A DNA stretch of 42,333 bases from Acidimicrobiales bacterium AG-410-I20 (GCA_949538625.1 CATISD010000044.1:1-42333); one strand, 5' to 3'; shown: positions 23,433 to 31,081, numbered from the stretch's first letter. Translations and numbers: made by a program. The notes: generated by a model not told the origin, from the sequence alone.

Positions 23433-25706
23433 TTAATCCTCCTCTACTGAAACGATGTCAGTAAATCGGACAGGGACTCTTGGGAGTTCTAAGTCAGTTG
23501 CTTCTCTTATAGCCGCAACAACAGCTGCAGTTGAAGAAATAGCAGGGGGTTCACCTATGCCTTTTGCTCCAAAGGGCGCTCCAGGTTCAGGTTGCTCAAT
23601 AATTGCTGCGATTTCAACTGGTGGCATATCTAGGGCAGTCGGAATGAGATAGTCGGTGAAGGATGCGTTACGAATATTACCTTCCGTTACTAGAACTTCT
23701 TCCATGACAGCTAGCCCTAAGCCCTGAGCTGCCCCTCCTTCTAATTGTCCAACTGCTTGTAACGGATTAAGTAACCTACCTACATCTTGTGAAGTGATAA
23801 GTTCGACTACTTTTACGAGGCCTAGTTCAGGATCTACGTCTACCACTGCTTTATGAGCTGAGAAAGCGAAAGATACGTGGGCATCTCCTTGTCCGTTTTC
23901 GTCTAAAGGAAACGTTGGTGCATGCCGATACTCCACTCTGGCTTCTAACGATTCAGATGTGGCTTCCTCCAAACTTATTGTGAATTCTTCATTGAGCGAG
24001 GTGACTTGACCATCTACTAAAACGAGACTCTCTATGTCTACTCCGTGCTCTACCGCCAGCTTTTCAAGCAGTTTCACTCGGACTTCTTCACATGCTTTTT
24101 GGACCGCTCCGCCAGACATCCACGTCTGGCGACTCGCAGAAGTTGAGCCTGCAGAACCAACTGTCTCAGTCGCTGCTGGCGCTAACACCACCTCTTCTAC
24201 ACCTAGAATCTCTCGAGTGATTTGCTGAGCTAATGTGACAAATCCTTGTCCTACTTCGGCACAAGCGCATGTGATAGTAGCTACTCCATTTTCTAACTGA
24301 CATAAGGCTGAACTGAAGTCATCAAATCCTTCTGAAAACATGAGATTCTTGAAACCTACTGCGATAGCTTCTCCTCGAGAGATGTGTTCAGGGTCTGCTG
24401 TTCGTCCAGCTCCACCTGGAAGAGACATAGGGTCGGAGGATTCCTGATAAGTAGAAGTATGTTCTGCGCAAGTTTGAATCACTTCAGCTACGGGCGCTGT
24501 TCCTGAAATGGTCTGTCCGGTGAGGAGTTTATCTCCAGGCTTTAAAGCATTTTTTATTCTTATCTCTACCGGATCCATATTGAGCGCATTAGCCAACTTA
24601 TCCATTTGCGCTTCATGACCTACGCAAGTTTGCACTGCTCCAAAACCTCTCATCGCTCCACAAGGCGGATTATTTGTTCGGACAACAACTCCTTCAATAT
24701 CTGCACTTGGGATCCGATATGGTCCTGCAGCAAAGCAAGTTGCGTTAGCAATGACGGCTCCACTTGAAGATGCATAAGCTCCCCCATCAAGTAAAAGTTT
24801 TGCTTCGACTCTAAGTAGGTTTCCTTTTGAATCTGCATGATGGCGATACCACATTTTTGCCGGGTGTCGATGAACATGACCATGGAACGACTCTTCACGA
24901 GAGTAAATCATCTTTACTGGCCTATTTGTTCGCATCGCCAGCATGCATAAATGGACATGGAGACTTAAATCTTCTCTGGCTCCGAAAGCTCCGCCTACGC
25001 CAGCCAAAGTAATTCGCACTCTTTCTTCTTCAAGTCCTAGGCATGAAGCCACCTGTGATCGATCTGCATGCAGCCATTGAGTTGATATATATAGTTCAAC
25101 TCCTCCATCGTCTCCTGGAACCGCAAGTCCAGATTCAAGACCAAGAAATGCTTGATCCTGCATCCCAACCTCATAAATGCCTTCTACCTGAATTTCTCCC
25201 TGAACTTCTTGATCTCCATGGCGTAAATTTATTCTGCGGATTAAATTTCCGTCTGGGTGAATGAAGTCTGTCTCTTCTGCCAGTTCTGGGTCAGTCAGTG
25301 GCTTCATCGCTTCATATTCAACTTGTATTGCGTTAAGCGCTCGACGAACAGTTTCTGGATGATCAGCTGCAACAATCGCTACCGGTTCTCCTTCATAGCG
25401 AATAATTTCTTCAGCCATGACCGGTTGATCCGCATGTTCTAAGCCATATAAGTTCTGCCCTGGTACATCTTCATGAGTTAAAACTGCTTGTACTCCATCA
25501 ATAAGTAACGCCTCGGTAATATCTAATCGAGTTATGCGGGCTGAGGGGAAAGGTGAACGCAAAGTCCCTCCCCAAAGCATATTTTTATGCCAAAGGTCGC
25601 TAGAGAACGCGAACGAACCATTTACTTTAGGTATTCCATCTGGTCGCGGCGCAGACTCGCCTATACGCGGGCTTGAGACAGGCGTTTTTATTTTTACGTC
25701 ACTCAT
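23433..25706 (-). CDS. Xanthine dehydrogenase-type molybdopterin-binding subunit
   Basis: A 757-residue large subunit of a three-part molybdenum hydroxylase. Segments: the N-terminal RIGESAPRPDGIPKVNGSFAFSSDLW, GVGGAFGAREDLS, CGAMRGFGAVQTCVGHEAQMD, ACAEVGQGFVTLAQQ and AKGIGEPPAISSTAAVVAAI with the catalytic Glu. It is homologous to the molybdopterin part of the fused enzyme at 18650 but is a separate paralogue. The ATG at 25706 overlaps the stop of the 2Fe-2S subunit by 8 bp and has GGTGAG upstream; the frame extends 4 codons more to a GTG. It forms one operon with the iron-sulfur and FAD subunits. Likely purine hydroxylation with electron transfer through the partners. Confidence 0.9.
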   Translation of the reverse strand: MSDVKIKTPVSSPRIGESAPRPDGIPKVNGSFAFSSDLWHKNMLWGGTLRSPFPSARITRLDITEALLIDGVQAVLTHEDVPGQNLYGLEHADQPVMAEEIIRYEGEPVAIVAADHPETVRRALNAIQVEYEAMKPLTDPELAEETDFIHPDGNLIRRINLRHGDQEVQGEIQVEGIYEVGMQDQAFLGLESGLAVPGDDGGVELYISTQWLHADRSQVASCLGLEEERVRITLAGVGGAFGAREDLSLHVHLCMLAMRTNRPVKMIYSREESFHGHVHRHPAKMWYRHHADSKGNLLRVEAKLLLDGGAYASSSGAVIANATCFAAGPYRIPSADIEGVVVRTNNPPCGAMRGFGAVQTCVGHEAQMDKLANALNMDPVEIRIKNALKPGDKLLTGQTISGTAPVAEVIQTCAEHTSTYQESSDPMSLPGGAGRTADPEHISRGEAIAVGFKNLMFSEGFDDFSSALCQLENGVATITCACAEVGQGFVTLAQQITREILGVEEVVLAPAATETVGSAGSTSASRQTWMSGGAVQKACEEVRVKLLEKLAVEHGVDIESLVLVDGQVTSLNEEFTISLEEATSESLEARVEYRHAPTFPLDENGQGDAHVSFAFSAHKAVVDVDPELGLVKVVELITSQDVGRLLNPLQAVGQLEGGAAQGLGLAVMEEVLVTEGNIRNASFTDYLIPTALDMPPVEIAAIIEQPEPGAPFGAKGIGEPPAISSTAAVVAAIREATDLELPRVPVRFTDIVSVEED

Positions 25707-26187
25707 GATTCTCACCACGTCGAGAGGCTGCAGCGATTTGTACGGCTTCTAGAATCCGGCCATATCCAGTGCATCGACAAAGGTTTCCACTTATCGCTTC
25801 TCGTACAGTTAAGTCATCGGGATTTTGATTTTCTTCTAAAAGGTGATCAATAGTAACTAGTAGGCCTGGTGTACAAAATCCGCATTGAACTGCACCTGCT
25901 TCTATGAAAGCTTGTTGGACATCTCCAAGCTCTCCTTCAGGAGCAAGCCCTTCAATAGTCGTGATTTCTTGATCAATTGCTGACCCGGCTAACACTAAGC
26001 AACTGCAAACAATTTCTTCATCAATTCGAACTGAACAGGAACCACATTCTCCTTCTTCGCACGCATTTTTTGCTCCAGGAAATCCTAGGCGCTCACGTAA
26101 AACCCAAAGAAGGCTTTCGCCTGCCCAAGCATCTAAAACTTGATGATTTTCTCCATTGACTTTGAGAGTATAAAAGTCGTTGCTCAT
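25699..26187 (-). CDS. Xanthine dehydrogenase-type 2Fe-2S subunit
   Basis: A 162-residue iron-sulfur subunit. The first cluster ligands are in ACEEGECGSCSVRIDEEIVCSC, with the usual C-x4-C-x2-C spacing, and the second in VQCGFCTPGLL and NLCRCTGYGRILEAV. It passes electrons between the molybdenum centre and FAD in the heterotrimer formed with its neighbours. It overlaps the FAD subunit gene by 4 bp and the molybdopterin subunit gene by 8 bp, consistent with fixed stoichiometry. Note the normal cysteine spacing here compared with the longer loop in the fused paralogue at 18650. Confidence 0.93.
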   Translation of the reverse strand: MSNDFYTLKVNGENHQVLDAWAGESLLWVLRERLGFPGAKNACEEGECGSCSVRIDEEIVCSCLVLAGSAIDQEITTIEGLAPEGELGDVQQAFIEAGAVQCGFCTPGLLVTIDHLLEENQNPDDLTVREAISGNLCRCTGYGRILEAVQIAAASRRGENHE

Positions 26188-27035
26188 AAAATTTCCCCAC
26201 TAAAAACTCTAGATGCTGCTCGCCTAGATAAAACTCTTATCGCATGACGTCGGTACGCCGCTGAACCACGATGATCATCTATAGGCCTTGCTGCGCTGGA
26301 ACATAATGCTGCAAAACTATCTAAGGCTTCGGGTCTTACAGTATTTTGTTCCCAATTGACTTCGCCAGAAATAAAATCTTCAGCCTCTGTTGGGCGAATA
26401 GGAACTGGCCCTACCGTGCCTAAACAACTCTTAACTTGCTTTTCTCGATGATCTGTCAGAAGAGTAAACGACGCAACAGAAATAACCATTGCATTACGAG
26501 GCCCTATTTTGCAAAACTCTTGTGGCCCCTCTAATACTGGAACACTAATCTTCTCGATCAGTTCCCCTGGGTTCAAAGAATTACTCTTTACTCCAGTAAT
26601 AAATTCATCTATAGGAACTTCCTTGACCGCAGTTTTTGATCGAATTGTAAGAATTGCATCTAATGCAAAGAGAGCTGGAAGTGTATCTCCAGCAGGTGAC
26701 GATGTCCCTAAATTTCCACCGATGGTTCCTGCGTTACGAATTTGTGGTGATCCCACTGTTCGTGATGCTTGCGCTAACGCAGGCACGAGAGAGGAAAGTT
26801 CTTCTCCCATCAATTCTGTGTAAGTAATTGCTGCACCTAAATGAAGCCAGCCTTCTTCGTGTTGCCACTCTTGCAGTTCAGGCACACGCCCTATCGAGAT
26901 GACCTGTTCGACTGGTCTTATTCCTTTATTTACTTCAACCATCACATCAGTTCCGCCAGCAAGAATTAAAGCATCCGGATGTTCTTCTAAAGCCGAAAGA
27001 GCATCGTCAAGTGAGCGCGCGACAGTAACTGGCAT
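26184..27035 (-). CDS. Xanthine dehydrogenase-type FAD-binding subunit
   Basis: A 283-residue FAD subunit (CoxM/XdhB type). LILAGGTDVMVEVNKGIRP is the first FAD pyrophosphate motif and TVGSPQIRNAGTIGGNLGTSSPAGDTLPAL is the second, highly conserved one; a CO-dehydrogenase flavoprotein C-terminal domain follows (about 170-280). It is the first gene of the operon that runs through the molybdopterin subunit, carbamoylases, fused hydroxylase and amidohydrolase. Upstream on the minus strand, TTGACA and CAACAT are 17 bp apart and 8 nt before the ATG, so a short-leader transcript is likely. The -35 lies inside the shared 18-bp element. Confidence 0.92.
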   Translation of the reverse strand: MPVTVARSLDDALSALEEHPDALILAGGTDVMVEVNKGIRPVEQVISIGRVPELQEWQHEEGWLHLGAAITYTELMGEELSSLVPALAQASRTVGSPQIRNAGTIGGNLGTSSPAGDTLPALFALDAILTIRSKTAVKEVPIDEFITGVKSNSLNPGELIEKISVPVLEGPQEFCKIGPRNAMVISVASFTLLTDHREKQVKSCLGTVGPVPIRPTEAEDFISGEVNWEQNTVRPEALDSFAALCSSAARPIDDHRGSAAYRRHAIRVLSRRAASRVFSGEIL

Positions 27036-27043
27036 AAGTATTA

Positions 27044-27072
27044 ATGTTGCCGATTTTTCAACATTTTGTCAA
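27044..27072 (-). promoter_or_regulatory. Putative promoter of the xdh operon
   Basis: On the minus strand, TTGACA (27067-27072) is followed by a 17-bp spacer and CAACAT (27044-27049), then 8 nt to the ATG at 27035. The -35 is a perfect consensus hexamer; the -10 is weak. The -35 is embedded in the 18-bp shared element, so a protein bound there would block or alter polymerase binding. Confidence 0.5.
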
Positions 27073-27073
27073 C
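27056..27073. promoter_or_regulatory. Shared 18-bp element, copy 2 (regulator/xdh divergent promoter)
   Basis: TTTCAACATTTTGTCAAC, identical to 7301-7318, sits between the divergent HTH_22 regulator gene and the xdh operon. It covers the -35 region of both promoters: TTGACA toward xdh and TTGTCA toward the regulator. The flanking bases differ from those of copy 1, so conservation is limited to this core. It is probably the operator of the adjacent regulator (inference). Confidence 0.6.
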
Positions 27074-27093
27074 TTTCTTATATGCGATACGGT
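27066..27093 (+). promoter_or_regulatory. Putative leaderless promoter of the HTH_22 regulator
   Basis: TTGTCA (27066-27071), a 16-bp spacer and TACGGT (27088-27093), then 6 nt to the GTG at 27100. No Shine-Dalgarno sequence is present. The -35 overlaps the shared 18-bp element, consistent with autoregulation. Confidence 0.5.
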
Positions 27094-27099
27094 TAAAAC

Positions 27100-27465
27100 G
27101 TGGATTCGTACAGTCACCCTCTTTTGAAAGCCCTTGCTCCCGTTGCTGAGGCTTTAGGGGCGCGTTTGCTTTTACCAAACGAAGTCACTGAGGTGGATTT
27201 TCCGTTATTTTGGGAGGACGAGCTAGTTGGCGGATTACGGCGCCCAGATTTACACAAGGCTTTAAGCCACTTGCTTTTAATGGCAGAACAAGAAATCGGT
27301 ACTTCACGAGAAAAAATGACTCGGCTGGAAAAGCAACAAACCGTTTCTCTCTTAAATGACTGGGGGGCTTTCACGCTCCGTAAATCAGTTGAAGATGTTG
27401 CTGAGGCTCTTGGAGTAAGCCGGTTCACGATCTACAACTATTTGGAGCATGCTAATCCTAAGTGA
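27100..27465 (+). CDS. Small DauR/HTH_22-type transcriptional regulator
   Basis: A 121-residue protein. The C-terminal half, LEKQQTVSLLNDWGAFTLRKSVEDVAEALGVSRFTIYNYLEHA, matches the HTH_22 domain of the YheO/DauR family, with the recognition helix near VSRFTIYNYL. The N-terminal half (PLLKALAPVAEALGARLLLPNEV) is too short for the full PAS-like YheO domain and is not assigned. It is divergent from the xdh operon with a 64-bp gap holding a shared 18-bp element, so it most likely controls the purine island and itself. The start is GTG; the -10-like TACGGT 6 nt before it supports a leaderless mRNA. Its stop touches the convergent phosphoribosyltransferase stop with no gap. Confidence 0.8.
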   Translation: MDSYSHPLLKALAPVAEALGARLLLPNEVTEVDFPLFWEDELVGGLRRPDLHKALSHLLLMAEQEIGTSREKMTRLEKQQTVSLLNDWGAFTLRKSVEDVAEALGVSRFTIYNYLEHANPK

Positions 27466-27969
27466 CTAAGCATCTAATGCTTTGTGCGATGCAGTCCCGA
27501 GATCCACGACAGGTGGTTCGGTTGACCAGGGAAAATTGATCCAAAGATCTGTGTGTTTCCAGACATAATCGCAGTCAACTACCGAGTGAGACTTCTGATA
27601 AAGGACCGCTGAACGGACTTCAGCTACTTGTTCTAACGCTGTGTCGCGAACCAGTTTCAGCGTATGTCCAGTATCTGCTACGTCATCTGCAATAAGCACC
27701 TTCGCGTCATCAAGGTTTACCCAGTCGACATAAGGAGGGAGTACTACGGGAAGATCAAGTCTTTCATCTACGCCGGTGTAATACTCCACGTTAATTACGT
27801 AAAGATTTTTCACCGCCATGGCATAGCCAAGCGATCCCGCCACGAACATCCCGCCTCGAACTATGGCTAAAATCATGTCAGGCCTATACCCATCGTCTGC
27901 AATGGTTTGAGCGAGTTGCCTTACAGCAGAACCGTATTTTGCCCAATCCATTTCTTCACGTTCTTCCAA
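27466..27969 (-). CDS. Purine-type phosphoribosyltransferase
   Basis: A 167-residue type I PRTase. VLIADDVADTGHTL is the PRPP-binding loop with adjacent acidic residues, and PDMILAIVRGGMFVAGSLGYAM the N-terminal binding segment. The C-terminal YVWKHTDLWINFPWST recalls the xanthine/guanine PRTase family, with an aromatic ring-stacking residue. It transfers the phosphoribosyl group from PRPP to a purine base, so it salvages bases that the island would otherwise degrade. The start is TTG at 27969, chosen because AAAGGAG (27978-27984) lies 8 nt upstream; an ATG six codons later lacks such a site. The exact base is not determined. Confidence 0.85.
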   Translation of the reverse strand: MEEREEMDWAKYGSAVRQLAQTIADDGYRPDMILAIVRGGMFVAGSLGYAMAVKNLYVINVEYYTGVDERLDLPVVLPPYVDWVNLDDAKVLIADDVADTGHTLKLVRDTALEQVAEVRSAVLYQKSHSVVDCDYVWKHTDLWINFPWSTEPPVVDLGTASHKALDA

Positions 27970-28001
27970 GGCATTCGCTCCTTTCTCTCAATTAATGAAA
28001 A

Positions 28002-29312
28002 CTAGCCTGTCATTAACACTAGACCAATGATGGTGTATATAACCATTACAACAAGCATGGGATATTGACTTCGTAAAGCTGTTCTAGCTGACCACAGTTC
28101 TACTGATCTATCGTGAGCAAACAAGACTCCTAGAAGGTGCCCACCAACAATTGAACCTATTTGTATCCAACCGATTGCTGTAGTCGATACCACTGTCCAA
28201 TTAATTGCATGACTAGCCGTATTGAATATGTCCCATCCTTGGCCATAAGGGTCAGAAAGTAAGATATTGAAGGCCTGGCCTTCAAGTAGAAGTAGTGAGA
28301 AATAATGGGCTATGTCATAACCCAAGAAAATCGGAATTAAAGAGCCGCCGAGTTTGTATGCAAAATGCTTATCCGAAGTTAAGCGGGAGCCAATACGAGA
28401 AGCTTGATGATAGGCCAATCCGATGATTAGTGACACCCATGCCAAACCTAAAGTATTTACCAGAGTCCAATTTCCACCTGTCTTTCCAACAATTAGATCT
28501 AACCACCAATCCGTACGTGATACTCCATCAAAAGCTGTTCCCCCTAAAGCAGCTAAAACAACAGCTACAGACGCTGGTGTCATTCGGAGAGATGAAATCC
28601 CGACAAATGGGTAACGAATCCTTAATTTATTTTTCTCATCGACAAAGATCGGAGAGATAGCAGCGGCAAGTGAGAATAACACTCCGAAACCTTCAATTTT
28701 TCTAGTTTCCTCCCACCCCCATCTCCAGGTCATTAGCAAAAGCAGAATGGTGTAAATCAAGATGCACCAACCCAATACACGCGGACTTGACCCATGATGA
28801 TAAGCCAGTTCCAGCCAATGGAATACCGTGATTGGGACTAGTGCAAGCCATCCTGAAGTTAGCCATTTGGGAGCCACGTTTTCGCTGTTTGGTCGAATTC
28901 TGTTCATACATTTACAAAGGTTCTCCCAGGGGCTAATGGCTTTCCAAAAGGGACCTAAAACCGATGCGGATAAAGGCATTCCAACCCAGAAAATGATGAA
29001 AATAGTAGTAGGCGCAATATTTGAAACAGTATTGTCAGGTCCGAAGAAACAAGCAGTCAAAACAACCAAGAAAATTGCCATCGCGATTGTCTGGGCTAAA
29101 AGTAAAAAAATCTGAGCCGTCGCCCTAGGCATAGGAACCAAACGCCCAATTAAATTTTGTGGAAATTTTGGATGATGCCAAAGTAAACCCAAAGCAGCGA
29201 AAGAAAGCAGAAGCGCTATGGCGCCACTCCATGCAGCAGTCCATTCTGAAATTGGAAGGTCGCTTCGACCGCCTACGCCATGCGCTAATAACAAACTAAG
29301 AACAGAGTGCAC
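28002..29312 (-). CDS. Polytopic membrane protein of unknown function
   Basis: A 436-residue integral membrane protein with about 11-12 hydrophobic segments. It begins MHSVLSLLLAHGVGGRSDLPISEW, a start I associate with actinobacterial proteins annotated, without good evidence, as 'fenitrothion hydrolase'. Several buried or membrane-edge His residues occur (LLWHHPKFP, ELAYHHGSSP, GLAYHQASR, YDIAHYF, ASHAINW), which could ligate metal or haem. It directly follows the His-rich cupredoxin-like lipoprotein gene: their ends share one base (29312). The two proteins are therefore probably partners at the membrane, perhaps in metal handling. No function can be assigned. Confidence 0.75.
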   Translation of the reverse strand: MHSVLSLLLAHGVGGRSDLPISEWTAAWSGAIALLLSFAALGLLWHHPKFPQNLIGRLVPMPRATAQIFLLLAQTIAMAIFLVVLTACFFGPDNTVSNIAPTTIFIIFWVGMPLSASVLGPFWKAISPWENLCKCMNRIRPNSENVAPKWLTSGWLALVPITVFHWLELAYHHGSSPRVLGWCILIYTILLLLMTWRWGWEETRKIEGFGVLFSLAAAISPIFVDEKNKLRIRYPFVGISSLRMTPASVAVVLAALGGTAFDGVSRTDWWLDLIVGKTGGNWTLVNTLGLAWVSLIIGLAYHQASRIGSRLTSDKHFAYKLGGSLIPIFLGYDIAHYFSLLLLEGQAFNILLSDPYGQGWDIFNTASHAINWTVVSTTAIGWIQIGSIVGGHLLGVLFAHDRSVELWSARTALRSQYPMLVVMVIYTIIGLVLMTG

Positions 29313-30100
29313 TATGAAACTTCAAGTGAAAGTATTTGGTATCCCGCGTCATGAAGCTCTCCTTCGAAAACTCCTGGGATATCTGCTTCAAATATGAGAG
29401 TTGCTGGTTCGTTTGGAGATATTAAGAGAGTGAGGTCATACGCATGGAGGTGAAATTCGTCCTCTGTATCCGACAACACCGTGATACTTATCTGGTCACC
29501 AATCTCCGCTTTTAGCCTTTGGATCCCCCCAACAACTGTTCCCTCTTCTACTTCAACAACAATTTGACTATCTGAATCTTCAACTTCTTCTCCCCCCTGG
29601 ATTTCCAAAGAAATTGAGTCTGCAATGACTTCTCCATCTACTGAATATTCTCGATGGTCGTTGGTGGAAACAGTTATCCGAAAACTATGTGATCCTTTTG
29701 TGAGATCGGTGACGGTATAGGTTGTTTCATGCAACATTGCGATAGATGCACCGTCGACATATAGATGCAGGTGCCCTTGGCCTGATTTATGTTCAGATGG
29801 CGGGTCCACTGGAACCAACTCAAGATTCTCCACTGAGAAATTCAAAGAGACTTCTCCTGTTTCTGTTTCCACTCCAGAAATGGAAACCATTGGTGGGTTT
29901 ACTAGTTGGGATACATCAAGACTATTTTCATGGTCATGGTCATGGTCATGGTCATGGTCATGAGTTTCATGAGTTTCATGAGTTTCATCTTGTTCCACGG
30001 ACATACTTGTTGACGAAACACCTTCACCAGTATTTGATGAACATGAAATCAATACTAAAACCACTAATCCAAAGAATATTTTCCCCATATTTCTAAACAT
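29312..30100 (-). CDS. His/Asp-rich lipoprotein with cupredoxin-like C-terminal domain
   Basis: A 262-residue secreted lipoprotein. Residues 5-20 form the signal peptide and VLISCSS the lipobox. A repeat tract follows, ETHETHETH then HDHDHDHDHDHE (about residues 38-56), a likely metal sponge. Residues 65-165 form a beta-rich domain with HKSGQGHLHLYVDG and a FRITVSTNDHREY end. The C-terminal part (about 180-262) resembles a cupredoxin-like fold: DQISITVLSDTEDEFHLHAYD, then PGVFEGELHDAGYQILSLEV. HxH and LHxxG are possible copper ligands, but the usual Cys is missing. It overlaps the methyltransferase gene upstream by 8 bp and abuts the membrane protein gene. Copper or zinc binding is an inference. 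Confidence 0.7.
   Translation of the reverse strand: MFRNMGKIFFGLVVLVLISCSSNTGEGVSSTSMSVEQDETHETHETHDHDHDHDHDHENSLDVSQLVNPPMVSISGVETETGEVSLNFSVENLELVPVDPPSEHKSGQGHLHLYVDGASIAMLHETTYTVTDLTKGSHSFRITVSTNDHREYSVDGEVIADSISLEIQGGEEVEDSDSQIVVEVEEGTVVGGIQRLKAEIGDQISITVLSDTEDEFHLHAYDLTLLISPNEPATLIFEADIPGVFEGELHDAGYQILSLEVS
29928..29984 (-). repeat. Tandem coding repeats: TCATGG x5 and TCATGAGTT x3
   Basis: On the plus strand, TCATGG is repeated five times (29928-29957) and is followed by TCATGAGTT three times (29958-29984). They encode the His-Asp run and the Glu-Thr-His triplets of the lipoprotein. Both unit lengths are multiples of three, so copy-number change by slippage would lengthen or shorten the metal-binding tract without a frameshift. 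Confidence 0.9.
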
Positions 30101-30722
30101 TATCTTCCTCGATTTTTGCGTGTTGCACTATCCAGGTATGCATTGCAATACCTGATGCTACTCCAGCATTAATTGAGCGTGTCGACCCATATTGTGAGAT
30201 GGAACATACTTTAATTACAGCTTCTCGGGCCTGAGTTGAGAGTCCAGGCCCTTCTTGTCCAAATAACAAAACACACCTTTCAGGTAGGTCCGTTTTCTCT
30301 ATCGGCACCGAGCCCGGAAGATTATCTATTCCTATAATCGGAAGTTCTTCATTACCTGCCCATTCAAGTAGGTCTTCGATGGTTGAATGATGACTTACAT
30401 GTTGATACCGGTCAGTAACCATTGCGCCGCGCCGGTTCCATTTCCGTCGGCCAACAATGTGTACCCCTGCAGCAAGAAATGCATTGGCGTTACGAACTAC
30501 TGTTCCAATATTTAAATCATGAGACCAATTCTCTATTGCGATATGAAAGCTATGACGCCTCAAATCAAGTTCTTCAACGATGGCTTCTCGGCTCCAGTAT
30601 CTAAACCGGTCTATAACATTACGTCGATCACCATTAGCCAGAAGTTCTGGATCGTAACGAGAATCGGTAGGCCAAGGATCAGGATGTGGCCCAACTCCTA
30701 CTTCTGATTCGCTCTCTTGCAC
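30093..30722 (-). CDS. SpoU/TrmH-family RNA 2'-O-methyltransferase
   Basis: A 209-residue SPOUT-fold methyltransferase. The three SpoU motifs are in order: LNIGTVVRNANAFLAAGV (motif 1), CVLLFGQEGPGLS (motif 2) and SINAGVASGIAMHTW (motif 3). Such enzymes use S-adenosylmethionine to methylate a ribose in tRNA or rRNA. The N-terminal 60 residues (GPHPDPWPTDSRYDPELLANGDRRNVIDRFRYW) are a family-specific extension. The start is GTG at 30722 with a weak TAGG-type site. The RNA target cannot be predicted from sequence alone. Confidence 0.88.
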   Translation of the reverse strand: MQESESEVGVGPHPDPWPTDSRYDPELLANGDRRNVIDRFRYWSREAIVEELDLRRHSFHIAIENWSHDLNIGTVVRNANAFLAAGVHIVGRRKWNRRGAMVTDRYQHVSHHSTIEDLLEWAGNEELPIIGIDNLPGSVPIEKTDLPERCVLLFGQEGPGLSTQAREAVIKVCSISQYGSTRSINAGVASGIAMHTWIVQHAKIEEDNV

Positions 30723-30742
30723 AAAAACCTACGATTTGAAAT

Positions 30743-31072
30743 TTACGTATTTTCTGCAGTCACGTCTTCATCGCTAGGCACTTCTACACCTTCGGTGTAG
30801 TAAATATGAAGGTCAGCAATGACATCTGCAACGCCACTAGATTGACCTGCTCCTAGTTCAATAGTGATCACGTTTGCATTAATATGCACCCCGTCAAAAT
30901 TGTCATGTTCAAAAAGACGCCTAGCAAGTTCATCAGCTGGTGTCACACCTGTTATATCTTGATCTGGAAGGTATCGCTCATGACCCATGCCGGTTAAGCT
31001 CCGATTAATCTCAAATCGAATGATTCCTTCTCGCGAAGACGCTTTCTCTACAACTGTGATTGGTTGCCCCAT
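30743..31072 (-). CDS. Nfu/NifU N-terminal domain-like small protein
   Basis: A 109-residue protein. RFEINRSLTGMGHERYL...TPADELARRLFEHDNFDGVHINANVITIEL follows the pattern of the Nfu N-terminal domain (PF08712): two beta strands, a 'plA..lF.i.GV..V....nfitV' core, then a helix. It lacks the C-terminal CxxC NifU domain that carries the Fe-S cluster. The short stand-alone form is common in actinobacteria, usually annotated as a NifU N-terminal domain protein, with unclear role. The acidic C-terminus (VPSDEDVTAENT) looks disordered. It lies between a small membrane protein and the SpoU gene on the same strand. Confidence 0.55.
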   Translation of the reverse strand: MGQPITVVEKASSREGIIRFEINRSLTGMGHERYLPDQDITGVTPADELARRLFEHDNFDGVHINANVITIELGAGQSSGVADVIADLHIYYTEGVEVPSDEDVTAENT

Positions 31073-31081
31073 ACTGCGAGG

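Noticed and set aside
29928..29984. Possible CRISPR-like or regulatory repeat array
   Set aside because: Units are 6 and 9 bp, contiguous without spacers and in frame inside a lipoprotein gene.
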